Notes under the pieces: generated by a model
The model's input: only the letters and a program-made list of their open reading frames with translations
The model's database searches: none
What the model was told of the DNA's origin: nothing
Source of the DNA: Atrichornis clamosus
Lineage: Eukaryota; Chordata; Aves; Passeriformes; Menuridae
NCBI GenBank assembly: GCA_013400975.1
Contig: WBMZ01014182.1
Span: 99,743-163,742 of the forward strand
DNA: 64,000 nucleotides
Direction of reading: 5' to 3'
In this document: piece by piece, positions 1-10,800 of the stretch
Layout of the letters: each line of letters starts with the position of its first letter
Numbering within the stretch: the stretch's first letter is position 1
Made by a program: the position numbers and the translations under genes

Positions 1-820
1 TATGCCTGGTTCAGTTACATTAATCGGGTGCTGTGTTATTGTACAGCCAAGAATATAATAGAACGATAACCAAAGAAGTTATTCATAAAGGAAAAATCAG
101 AAATGCACAATTCCTAGGCAGTACATGGTTTAGGGTCAAATACTGACTTTGTCATTATTGTTGCATTGGCTGATGTTAAGTGTGCCGTTCTACCTATTTG
201 TACGTGAGTTGGACATAGTTCTGTTTCAGAAAACTTTTTTCTTGCTGATGGTTGATGATGGAAAACTGTTCAATATTGGACGTAGTCCTCTTTGATAAAA
301 CCTGTACATACAGAAATCATATTTTATGAGAAAAATCTTATTTTCAATATTTAACTGTTATTTTAAGATGGTTGTGTAAATATTTTAGGTGCTTTAGTGT
401 AAAAAGCAGATTGTAATTTTAGGCGGCAGAAGAAGTAATAAAAAAATACATTTGATATAGCTTGTGATCTATGCCGATTTTAGGTTCCTGTTAGCATTTG
501 ACTTGCACACAAGTGAATTTCGGGTTACTCCTTACCTGGTTGTGTGTATTTAAGGATGGTTTAGTGGCAGAAATTAGTATTTGTTTATCCCCCTACTCCC
601 TTTCAATATTTGGTACTTAGAAGAACCAGTGTTAATACTATTAACCGCTGTTTGTATGTGTAAAAAGGAAGGGGTTTGTGTGCCATTTCCAGTCATTTTT
701 ATACTTCGGTAAAATACAGTCGGCTGAGTTTTGCTCTAAAGGGCTTGTATACCTTTTTAAACTATTTTTAAGAGGGGGGAGAAGGTTGAAAACCAGGGTT
801 TCTGTAATTTTTTTCAGGTG
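1..820. other. AT-rich flank upstream of MRPS10
   Basis: No gene, repeat or RNA is recognisable here. The sequence is AT-rich with short A and T runs, and reading frames are short on both strands. An AATAAA-like hexamer occurs near 437 on the plus strand, so a 3' UTR of a gene lying to the left cannot be excluded, but nothing else supports one. Confidence 0.4.
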
Positions 821-829
821 ATTCCTGGA

Positions 830-1290
830 GAACAGGACGGGAACGCCTGTGAGGGGACCGGGGCCGCCGTTGGCGGGAAGCGGCTGAGGGGGAGCCGCTG
901 CACCGTCGGTGCTGCCCTGAGGCAGCGCTCGGGGGCGGCGGGGACGAGAGTGAGCACACGAGTTGGGAGCTCGTATGGCGCCGAACGAGCTCCTCACTTG
1001 TCTCCGCACCCCCGAATGCTGCCTTCGCCGGAGTCTCCCCGGCGGAGAAGGGGGATGGCGGATACGGCCGCTCTTCTCCTTCCGGGCCATGGAGGGCGGG
1101 TAGGGGCGGAACCAAGATGGCGGCGGGGTGGCTGTGGCGGCGGCTCTGTCAGGTACGGTGTGTGGCGGGAGAGCGAACGGGGGACCCTCGTTCTACTCCT
1201 CCTCGTCCTTTCCCTTGGCGTCTTCATTCCTGAGGGCAGTGGGAAGAGGGAACATGGCAAGTGTTATCCTTCGGGCTGCGAGAGGGTTGG
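830..1290 (+). promoter_or_regulatory. MRPS10: CpG-island promoter of MRPS10
   Basis: The base composition changes abruptly from AT-rich to CpG-dense near 830 and decays again after about 1290, which is the pattern of a housekeeping CpG island. The MRPS10 start codon lies inside it at 1117. An ETS-family core, CTTCCGG, sits at 1079-1085, about 32 bases before the start codon, and a YY1-type element, AAGATGGCGGC, covers the start codon at 1114-1124. Both motif types are common in promoters of nuclear genes for mitochondrial proteins (family knowledge). No TATA box is obvious. The transcription start itself cannot be placed from sequence alone. Confidence 0.75.
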
Positions 1291-4200
1291 GGCTGTACAG
1301 CGTGCGGCTGTGTTTCTGCAGGCCATTGTCGCCTGCCGGGTCGTCAGACTCTTTTCTTTCAGTTCTGTGTTTTTTCCGCAGTTACTCCGGGTGTAAGAGG
1401 TGGTGAAGAATAGGTGGCTTAGATTTGGAAGTCATGTGCCAGGCCAGTTGCTAGTCGTAAGAGTTGCAAAGCTAAAAAATAGCTTTTTGCACTGCCGCTG
1501 TTTGCTAGTTTGGACTTAAAAACAGTGATTATTTTCTCTCAAATTGAGAAAATTTGATGTTCGGAGTTTCCTGTTCATTTTCTGAAGCGCTGAGCTCTCT
1601 CGTGTGTATGCACGGTATTCTGGACTCGCTTATTTTTAAGGCATCTGTCTTCCCCTGAGTACTTGAGAGTCTCTCAGCGAAACAAAATTAAGGTTATTTT
1701 GCACTAGGAAAGGCGCAATTATGTTTTGTACAGATATGTATGTCTTGGTTCACACAGGAAGTTGAATTCTGTTATATTGTAGTCTTGGAGTGTGTTTTCC
1801 ACCTTCTATGATGGCCATTAGCAAGAGCACATCGAGTGTATTTAAATGAGAGAATGAAGGTGTTAAAATACACTTTCCTGCCTATTGAATGACATCTTCG
1901 CTATGTGAGGTATTCAGTGTATCATTTTGTCAAAATTTGCACAGAGCACCTTTAATGTTACAAAAACTTGTGATTTGATGCATACCTGCATAATTAGTAA
2001 CAAAGGGAGATGGCATGTGGTGGGAATAACCTGCACAATCAGAGAATGTTGGAAAGGCTGCAGAGCTTGATGTTTGGGATAGGAGTCTACTGTTTCATCA
2101 TGTTTTGGTTTGTTCATTTTTATTGCATGAAGACTGAAATTCTGGTATCCACATAGCACAATATGCTATGAGTGCATATATCCTTGTATACAAATAATAA
2201 ATCCATATTACAAGGTCAAGCAGTTATAAGTAAAAGAATACATAACAGAGACTGCATACACACACATACACAAAAAAACCAAAAAGATGAAAGTTTTAGT
2301 TATGATGGTAGTCAGTAGTCTTACATTTGTCATGTGGGGTCAGATTCTGTGCCATATATTTGCACACACAGTTTAAGCCCTGTACTGAACCCAATCTTTT
2401 ATGCTTGTGGGCCTCTCTGCTTCCTGAAGTGATGTCACGTGATGGTTATTGTACTTCATATTGGTGTGGAATGGAAGGAAAGCAGCATTCTGACTTAAGA
2501 GAAAATTGAGGTGAAAATATGAATGTAATTTTATCACAGAATCATAGAGTGGCCTAGGTTTGAAGGGACCTTAAAGACCATTCAGTTCCAACCCTGTGCC
2601 ACGGGCAGGGACACCTTTCACTAGACCAGGTTGCTCAAAGCCCCATCCAGCCTGGCTTTGAACACTGTGGATGGGGCATCCACAGCTTCTCTGGGCAGCC
2701 TGTTTCAGCGCCTCACTGCCCTCACAGAAAATAATTGTTTTCTAATACCTAACCTACACCTGCCCTCTTTGAGTCTGAAGCCATTCCCCTCTGTCCTGTC
2801 ATTACATGCTCTTGTAAATAGTCCCTTTATTTTATTAGATGTCATTAGAAAATTGTCAGCTGTATTTCATTAGTTTTAGGTATTAAGGCTCGAGTAGTTC
2901 CCAACATAAACTTTGAAATGTTCTGAATGATTACCAACTACAATGGCAAATATTCAGTCCTCCTAAAGTTTCTTATCGTGTTACGCACTTAAGGAATATA
3001 ACACTAGTGCCTCTCTGTGAACATCTGGATTTGAAAGGATTGCCTAAGGGCAGGCATTCGTACCACACTCAGCTTTGTAAACAGAAAACGCTCCTGCCCC
3101 TTCCTGCGGTCACCTTCCTTATTGGAGACAGCATTAGTAGGATAAATAGCGATTGAGGCAGAAGTACTTCAGAGAACAGCTCCATTCACTGCTGATGTAT
3201 CATGAATGTATAATGCATACAGGAAAAGGTTAGGGACCTAGTAGCATCATATAGTCAGTTATGCATATTTATGAGCAACTCCAGTAAGATTACCTGGAGA
3301 AGTGTGAATTCGGGCTGTTTTCTGATGTTTTGATTAGACAGTCACCTATGTGACTCTTGGGTGGGGTATCTGTTATCTCTCTTAAAGCTATGACTCCAGC
3401 ACATGTCAAAAAAGAGTATCAAGGGGCAAAGTAAGTAGCTAATTTGGCTTCAGCGTTCTGCTGCAGCCCTGAGGTTCTGTTGAGCAAGTAAGAGTTCCTT
3501 TTTTCCCCACCTCAAGTAGTCTATAACTTGGCCAAGTTAAGAATTAGTGGAAGGAAGCCAGAAGCTACATAATGTTCAGAGGGGAACAATTATTCTAGTA
3601 TGAATGATACAATGTTACGTGATTAACAAGTATATTCTCTTTCTAACACAACTTAGTCATGTTATCTTTTACGTATGATTTGTTTACTTGTAAGAAGTAT
3701 TTCTATTTAAATGTTCTCTTCAAAAGAACAAGTGTTCAAAATCACAAGGAGCTTTTTTTATTAAAAAATGGTAAGTTTCCTGTTAAATGCACAAGTTGAA
3801 TTTTTGCATTTATAGGATATTGTTTTCAGTTGCTTTTACAAGTCCTACTTAGTCTTGTCACTTGACAAAACTAATATATATTGTACTATGAAAGTAAAAC
3901 TAAAGACAAAATATTACTATATACAGAAATGGCATCTTATGCCACAAAACCAGACTTTTCTGTTAAAAATATGCTTTGTGATTGCTATTCAGGTGCCTCA
4001 TTAGTAAGTGCAGGCTTATTGTGCCCTTAACGTGCTTTTTTTTTTTAGGTGCTACTGTTTACTGAAATACATTTCCATGCTCCTGTTTTCCCATGTTCCA
4101 ATGGAGCAAACAGGTTTGCCAGATCAGTGCCTAGGAATATGCTGTGTTTTGGTGTGCAAAAAAGTAATCTTTAATAAACCTGTATTAACTGTCTGCTTTC

Positions 4201-7200
4201 TGGTTTGGGGAAAAAAACCCCCACAACATAACCCATCTGTCTTATACAGGGATCAGCTTTTCCTGTCAGTTATGCAAGCAGAATTATGCAAAAGCAGTAT
4301 TTTCTTCCGTAAGTATAACAGACCCTCCTCCTCTCACCGCTCCTCTGTAATCTCTAAAAAAAATAAAATCCAACTTTAACAACTTATTTTATGCTTTCCC
4401 CATTGCTGTATTTCTAGGAGCTCAAACTTGATGGGAGCACGGCTGGCTGGATCCCATGTTGATATGCAGGAGTCCAAGATTAATCCATTGGTAAGTGTTT
4501 TGTAGCACAGTATTTTGTATATTGTCTTAGTAATAAAGAGGACATACAGAAAAATTCCTTTCTTGCATCTTTTTAAAGCTCTGTCTTCCTGACGTCAAAG
4601 TTGTCATAGAGAAAGAATTAATTGAGATTATTGGCATTTGAAGTCTTACGGGGTTTTTCCCAGCAAGATTTCTGTAGCTCACAGTTGCCTCTTAGTAACT
4701 TTCCCTCTTTTCTGTGCAGCTGTAACTATGAAGTACCAGCTTTTTGGCCACATTCAGTTCAGCACCTGTGGCATCTTAGCAGCCTTTTTGACAAGGGCTT
4801 CAGAAACATCTGACAGGCAGTATTAGATCTGCAGTGCTGATGCAGCCTTCCTGCTGTGTGGTATGTGCTGGATCTAGTGTGCTAAACTACCTAGGAGTAA
4901 ACCTCTGGGAAAATCAGCACTTCTGGACTCATTGAGGTTCTTCAGAAGATCGGCGAGCCCAGACCATCAGAAATTGAAGCTCTAACTGAGAGTCATAAAC
5001 TTGCACTAGTACAAGCATGAAGGATAATGCACCTGGGGAAACCTACTGTGTTCAAAATAGTCTTATTACTAAGTTGGTAAAGTGAGAATTCTGTTACTGT
5101 CCGTAACATTCTATGTTACTTTCCATATCCAAGCAAACACTTAAGTGTTTTGGGAATTCTTACACTGCTATTTGAAATACAAATGTTGCTGCTCCAGTCT
5201 TGCTTTAACAATGAGTTCCGTTCTTGCCTTTGCTAGTGTTGTCCTCCTTATATTTATCGGGCATTTCTTTCTGGCTGAAGAAATTTTACCTAAATGTTCA
5301 GAAGTTATCTGTCTCTTCATGCTTTGCCTTCTCGGATGGAATGAGACTGTCAGTCAAGATAATACAGTCAAACTGTGTTCGATAAACTAAAATAAGCAGC
5401 TAAACAGGTTGTGGGATGTTTTTCCTTTTACAAATGAGGCACACAGGCCAAGGAAATAAGCAGTGCATGCATTAATTAAGGAGAATATGGTGTGTTAACT
5501 CTTGTCCTTCCTTCGAAAATGCAGGTATCTATTTCAGATGAGCCAGAAACACTGTACAAGAGATTGTCCATTTTAGTTAAAGGTCACGATAAAGCTGTGC
5601 TGGACAGCTATGAATATTTTGCAGTGCTTGCAGCTAAAGAACTTGGCATCTCTGTTGAAAAAGTGTAAGTAACTGATCTGTGGAGTTATGTGGAGTCAGA
5701 TGCTTCTTATGTCATCTACTGTAATTCAGGTTCTGTGCTTAGAAGTATTATTTTCTTTTTTTTTAAGAAATGGTTGTAATCTGACAATTTTTTCTCAGAT
5801 TATAAATCTAACACTTCATAGATGGCAGGACAGTGACGAGAAAGCAGCAGTAGTTCTGCTCTCAGCACTGCCATACTGGAAGTGCTTTTTAACTACATCA
5901 AGTATACTGACAGTACTCTAAGTACAGCTGTCAGTGCTGTAGCTGCCGTGAGCTGATGCTGGTTAATACCTCAGTGTTAACCATGCCCCTGTGAGCTAAT
6001 AACAAACTGTACCAGTGTTTCATATTTCCTTGTAGATCTTCTAAATGTCAAGTAAGAACAGAGATTTCAGCCTAATCTTTGAGATAAACTTGTGTTATCA
6101 TGCTTTGTATAACATGAAATTTTCTTTTTCTTCTTTGTTCAGAGATAAACCTCCAAAGACAATAGAACGATTTACACTTCTCAAATCTGTACACATTTAC
6201 AAGAAGCACAGAGTTCAGTATGAAATGAGAACACATTACTTGTGTTTAGAGGTAAGGAAAAAAACATGTTCTAGGTGCACAATTCAAAGATACGACTAGA
6301 TGTTAATTCAAGAGTGAAACCATATTTTCTGTTTTCTTGGGTTGGGGAGGAGAATGCAGGGGAACATTGGAAAACAGCTCACCTAGTTACGTAAAATGTA
6401 ACACAAGTTATTCTGAGCGTACAGCCTACATAATTTTTGGACCCAAAAGTTAATTTTGACCATCATCTTAACAGATGAAAGAATGACTAAAGAAAATAAA
6501 GATAACCCTCAATTCTACCATATGTGTGTTATGCTCTTGGTTTCCAAAAATCAGTGGGGTGGGAGTTATTGCAGGAAGGGAGGAAAATGCAGCTAGAGCA
6601 TTGCCATTGCCAGTCACTAAGGGTTCTGTTCTCTGTGAATATGTTTGATGTTTTTGAACAGACACACTTCTGCTCTGTGCAGCATCGTGTGGCAAACTAA
6701 AGCTGCATGGAGGAAAAACAACAAAGGAAGCGTAGACAAACCACTAGCTCTGTGGCCAATGACACAGACATCTGTATGGTTTAGAATGCAGCTGTGGTTG
6801 ACTTTCTTAGAAAGGTTTACTGCCAGCGTTTTGTGGCTCCTGGGTGTCTTACTGTATATTTGCACAGTACTCAGCAAAATGGGACCTTCTGTAAGTCCCC
6901 AGGCACGAGTGCAGTACGAGTGGCTGCCCACAGACCATAAGCACTATTTTTGCCTGCCAGGAAAAATTAAAAGATCAGTAATTCAGTAGAACTCTGGAGT
7001 TGCAGGATTTGTAACAGACTTGAACTTGGAGATTATAAAAAAGCTGGTAATTCTTGCATAACTTGTAATTAATTTCATCTGATACCTGCAGTGTTAAGAT
7101 CCACCCCTTCCATCATAATCTATGCACGTGATCCCAGGCAGCATGTGTTTGTGACTTTCTATACTATAACTGTACTTGTCTGAGAGTTGAGTACAGATCA

Positions 7201-7790
7201 ACTGTTCAATATTATGGAAATTGCCTTCCTGTGATATGTTTGGTCCCCCAGCAGCAGCTAAAGAAGCTGGGGCAAACTCTTTTTTTAAATTTTGTTTGAA
7301 GTATTAGTAATAGTAGTTAATTTTGAAAATTCCTTCTGTTCTAGTTAAAATACCTAACAGGCAGTACTGCTGCAGTTTACTTGGAGTATGTGCAACGAAA
7401 CTTACCTGAAGGAGTTGCCATGGAAGTAAAAAAGGTATGTTTCCACCTCACATTATTAACTGTTACGAGTTCTGATGCAAGTACCAATAACTGCGGAAGT
7501 CTTTAGAAAGTCAGCCGAGAAAATGGGTGTAGTTTGGAAGGCACATTTTTTCAAAGTATTACACGGTAAAGAGCCTGCATTACTTGGAAGTGCCACGAGG
7601 TGGCGTTTTCTATCTGAGTCATATCTCAAACCAGGATAACAGAGCAGAATAGTTAGATGTTAGGTAGTTGGTGCAATAAAACGATGTGTTGCTTTCCTTT
7701 TAGACTAAGATAGAGAAAATACCTGAACACATACGGAAACCAGTTTGGGATACTCTACCTCAAGTAGAAGAAGCTGAAGTCAAATCATGA
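1117..7790 (+). CDS. MRPS10: Mitochondrial small ribosomal subunit protein uS10m (MRPS10), 7 coding exons
   Basis: This gene encodes the mitochondrial uS10 protein, a structural component of the 28S subunit in the matrix. Coding exons: 1117-1152, 4049-4113, 4418-4490, 5525-5664, 6143-6251, 7345-7434, 7704-7790. All introns are GT-AG, phases agree at every junction, and the product is 199 residues against about 201 in human. The uS10 domain begins near residue 59 ([15 protein letters not shown]); the segment [16 protein letters not shown] matches the uS10 signature (bacterial QYEIRTH). The C-terminus ends EEAEVKS-stop. The first 58 residues are basic and poorly conserved, consistent with a mitochondrial presequence ([12 protein letters not shown]...). 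Exon 2 (4049-4113) is the least certain: it is chosen because it follows a strong polypyrimidine tract, has no stop, and its phase joins exons 1 and 3. A polyadenylation signal lies 80 bases past the stop. Identity is very secure; the N-terminal exons are moderately so. Confidence 0.92.
2534..2828 (-). repeat. CR1 LINE fragment (3' end) in MRPS10 intron 1
   Basis: The stretch opens with CACAGAATCATAGAG and continues through the typical antisense CR1 landmarks: GAAGGGACCTTAAAGACC, ACTAGACCAGGTTGCTC and CTTCTCTGGGCAGCCTG. This is the 3' portion of a 5'-truncated CR1 copy inserted on the minus strand. It is only moderately diverged from the consensus I remember, so it is a fairly young avian-age insertion. 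The 80-residue open frame at 2631-2873 is simply CR1 sequence read backwards and is not a gene. Confidence 0.93.
7593..7605 (+). promoter_or_regulatory. CTCF-like motif in MRPS10 intron 6
   Basis: CCACGAGGTGGCG matches the CTCF core (CCASYAGRKGGC) at all but one position, in forward orientation. It lies in the short intron before the last MRPS10 exon. This is a motif match only; occupancy cannot be inferred from sequence. Confidence 0.3.
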
Positions 7791-7869
7791 ACACATCGGG
7801 TACTTGGCTCCATTAATACTGAAATTCATTGCTCCTATCAACCTAATTTACTGAGACAGTCCATTGTGA

Positions 7870-7875
7870 AATAAA
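7870..7875 (+). other. MRPS10: MRPS10 polyadenylation signal
   Basis: A canonical AATAAA lies 80 bases downstream of the MRPS10 stop codon. A short 3' UTR is usual for this gene, so this is the likely main cleavage signal, placing the transcript end near 7890-7900. Confidence 0.75.
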
Positions 7876-7899
7876 AGTTCTCTTATACAGAAATTATAT

Positions 7900-10800
7900 G
7901 AACTCTTGCTTCATCAAGTTATTCTTGCTCATCACTCCAGTACATGTAGACTGAACAGCTATAAAGTGAAGAAGTTTGACTATACTCTGTGATCAGTAGG
8001 TCTGGTCATTTATAATAAGTTTGTAGAAAGGTAAAATTTACTTAAGTATATAAAAGTGTGTGTATATACATGTATATAAATTCACAGTCTCCTTTTGATA
8101 CTAAACAGCTTCTGAACTCTGAAATACTTGCAAATCCACTTCACATTTAATGTTTATGGATGTCAGATTGTTATACAGTTACCACTTTTGGATAAACTAG
8201 TTTGTTGGGTAAACTATTTCCATTCTTTACTTTTCTCATTCTTTTACCACGTTTCTCCAGTTTTGCTTTCTGCCACATTCCTTAGCAAGTGCCAATAGCA
8301 ACACTCCAGCCATTGCTTTAGATCTTGTCTCAAGTAATCTTCCTATCTACTGACCATCTCCTCTCATTTTGAATTAGAAAACTTTTAGTTGCATTTTAGA
8401 GGAAGTTAGTAAAGACACCATGCTTCATACCATTTATAACCATCAGTTTTTAAGCATGCTGTATTGTGTTCTTATGAGTCAGACACCCAAAACTTAAATG
8501 ACCCCTGTCTGAAATGCCCACTTTTGCATCCTGTAGCAAAACTGTCAGCATCAACAGTTTCATGCCCTGAAACAAAGGCAGCATACACCACATGGGATGT
8601 TCTGTGCATCACAGCAAAGTATTCCTGCCTTCTTAGAACTCCAGTTTGCATGTGAAAGAGTCAAACCACTGTCACTATCGCTGTATGGCTAAACTAGCAC
8701 TTACCTCTTAAGGACAGAGGGAGAGGTTTTTCAGACATGAAATTGAACTAAATCCTTAGGATCAGTTCAGTGTCACTGCCTTTTTTATGAAGGAAAGATG
8801 ATGAAAAGACTTGGCAGTATGCAGTAGTAAAGCCCAATTTCCAGTACCCGGTAGCATGCAGTCTGGCCCTATAACCAGGACACAGATTCTTAACACAGCT
8901 GCTCTCACCCTGGCTGATACTGCATTAGCCTCATCTAGCAAGCAAGTTTAACTCAAGTTAGTCATTCAGAGGAGACTTTTACATGTTGGGTTAAGCTAAT
9001 GCTCTGTCTTTCTAGACAGAGTTCTATTGTATATGAACCTAGGCAACTATAAATCTTCAACCTGATTACTTTCCCTCACCCTGTAATCCCACTTCCTTTA
9101 AGGTATAGGAATAGGAGAGGTATTTCATTTACAGAACGAATGTGGAAAAAGAAAACAAAACCGTTTAATACAAACTATTTACTTGTTCAGGTAGATGCAC
9201 ACAGCACACGTAACGATTTTCTGCAACATTTTTATATGGTGAGAGACAGCATTATGGGATGTGAGGTTTTGCATACCTGTCTCACTGTAGAAGAGTTTCT
9301 ACTTCTCTTAATAAAATGTACCTTTCTTTTGAAATGCTATGCATTGAATTACAAGAAACATCAGTGATAAAAAGGGCAAATTTTCTTCTTTCTACTTAAA
9401 TAAAATGCCAGTAGATATTATCAAAAAGCACACAATCAGTGTATCACATCTGCTGATGCAAGGTCTTTCATACATCAGCACATTATTATCACTCATCTTT
9501 CATTCCCCCCTGCCATATAAATATTAACTCTTCTTTGCCTTGGTGTTATCATGTTTTTCCAGTTCAAAATAAGGGCATTTTTAGGTTAGCTACTGAAAAT
9601 ATTCATAGGGCTTTTTCCCTAAGCCATTAGAGTACAAAATTTTCACCTTCTGCTCAGAGAAAGTTACAATATCTGCATAATGGAACACACAGTGACATAA
9701 CTAACAGACTCCAAATATGTACAGCAACTTCAGATACCTAGAGCTGGCAAGTGCTGCTTTAATCTGCAATGGCGACGCTGCTAAGAAATGAAAGAGCAGA
9801 AGGCTTAGTTTGCCATCAGAAATCAAATGCAGTGATGAAACTTTCAGACCAAAACAATCATTGTGCATTATGCAGGAGGGAACTAAAAATTTAAAACATA
9901 CATTAGTTCAGTAGCTACTTAGAAGAAAAAGAAGTTCTAATGTTTTAAATAGGATTGATTTTAAAAGGACCAGTTTTTCCCTAATGTTGGCACCCACCCA
10001 AAAGCAGAGAAAGACATAATACAGATTTCTTTATGCATCTCATTCAAATTGATACCTTTACTTAACCTGTTCCAACGCAGGGTATCAAGGCTTAGAAAAC
10101 CTTGCCTTATATTCTCTGTTCTCAGTGAACTGTGCATGGATGTACTGCAGAACTAGTTTGAAACACTGAAAAGAGTTTTTTCTGGGTGCCCACAGAAGCT
10201 TGAGTGCTGTGTCTCCATCCCCTTCCTTGACATTCAGTTTTCCAGTTCTGGCATACAAGCTTGCAGTTAAACTCTACTGTATTACACATGCTCCTACAGA
10301 AATGATCGGGGGCAGAGGTTTTAAGCTAATGTTGCTATGGACAACACATGGATTCAGGCAGCTTCCAGCGTGCCCTGGATCTTTCTAAAATGCTAGGGCC
10401 CCCCCTTTCCCAACAGACTAAAACTTTTAAGGTATATTACATTTTAGATGCTACCTTATACTCTCTATTTTCTATTTCTCCAGTGTGTAAGCTTGGTAGT
10501 TCTTTAAAGAAGATTCATTATAGTGTTTTTTACATTGGCAATATTTTACAATAGCCACAGTGCAAGGAATTACAGCAGCAGTAAATGTATCAGCCGTTTG
10601 TCAAAAGAATTGCAGCTTGATTTTTCAATGACATCACTTGAAATACGGCTCATACTGGCAAAAAAACTCCCCGAAACAGTGGCAAAGCAGTTTCTAAGCT
10701 TAGTTTCCATCAGCAAAATAAGAGCATTAGGCTAAATATGGCTGAGAACAGATGTTTAATACAAAAACCTGCAGCTGTTCTGTTCTGAACTTGTCAGTTT

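Noticed and set aside
818..1396. 192-residue plus-strand frame over the MRPS10 CpG island
   Set aside because: It starts upstream of the promoter region and reads MRPS10 exon 1 in the wrong frame; composition explains it.
2631..2873. 80-residue open frame in MRPS10 intron 1
   Set aside because: It is antisense CR1 sequence.
4008..4379. 123-residue plus-strand frame before MRPS10 exon 3
   Set aside because: It overlaps the proposed exon 2 but in a different frame, and crosses splice sites; the phase-consistent reading of 4049-4113 is preferred.
9769..9894. 41-residue frame starting ATGGCGACG with a CxxC near its end
   Set aside because: It is too short to judge, has no promoter or homologue I recognise, and could easily occur by chance.
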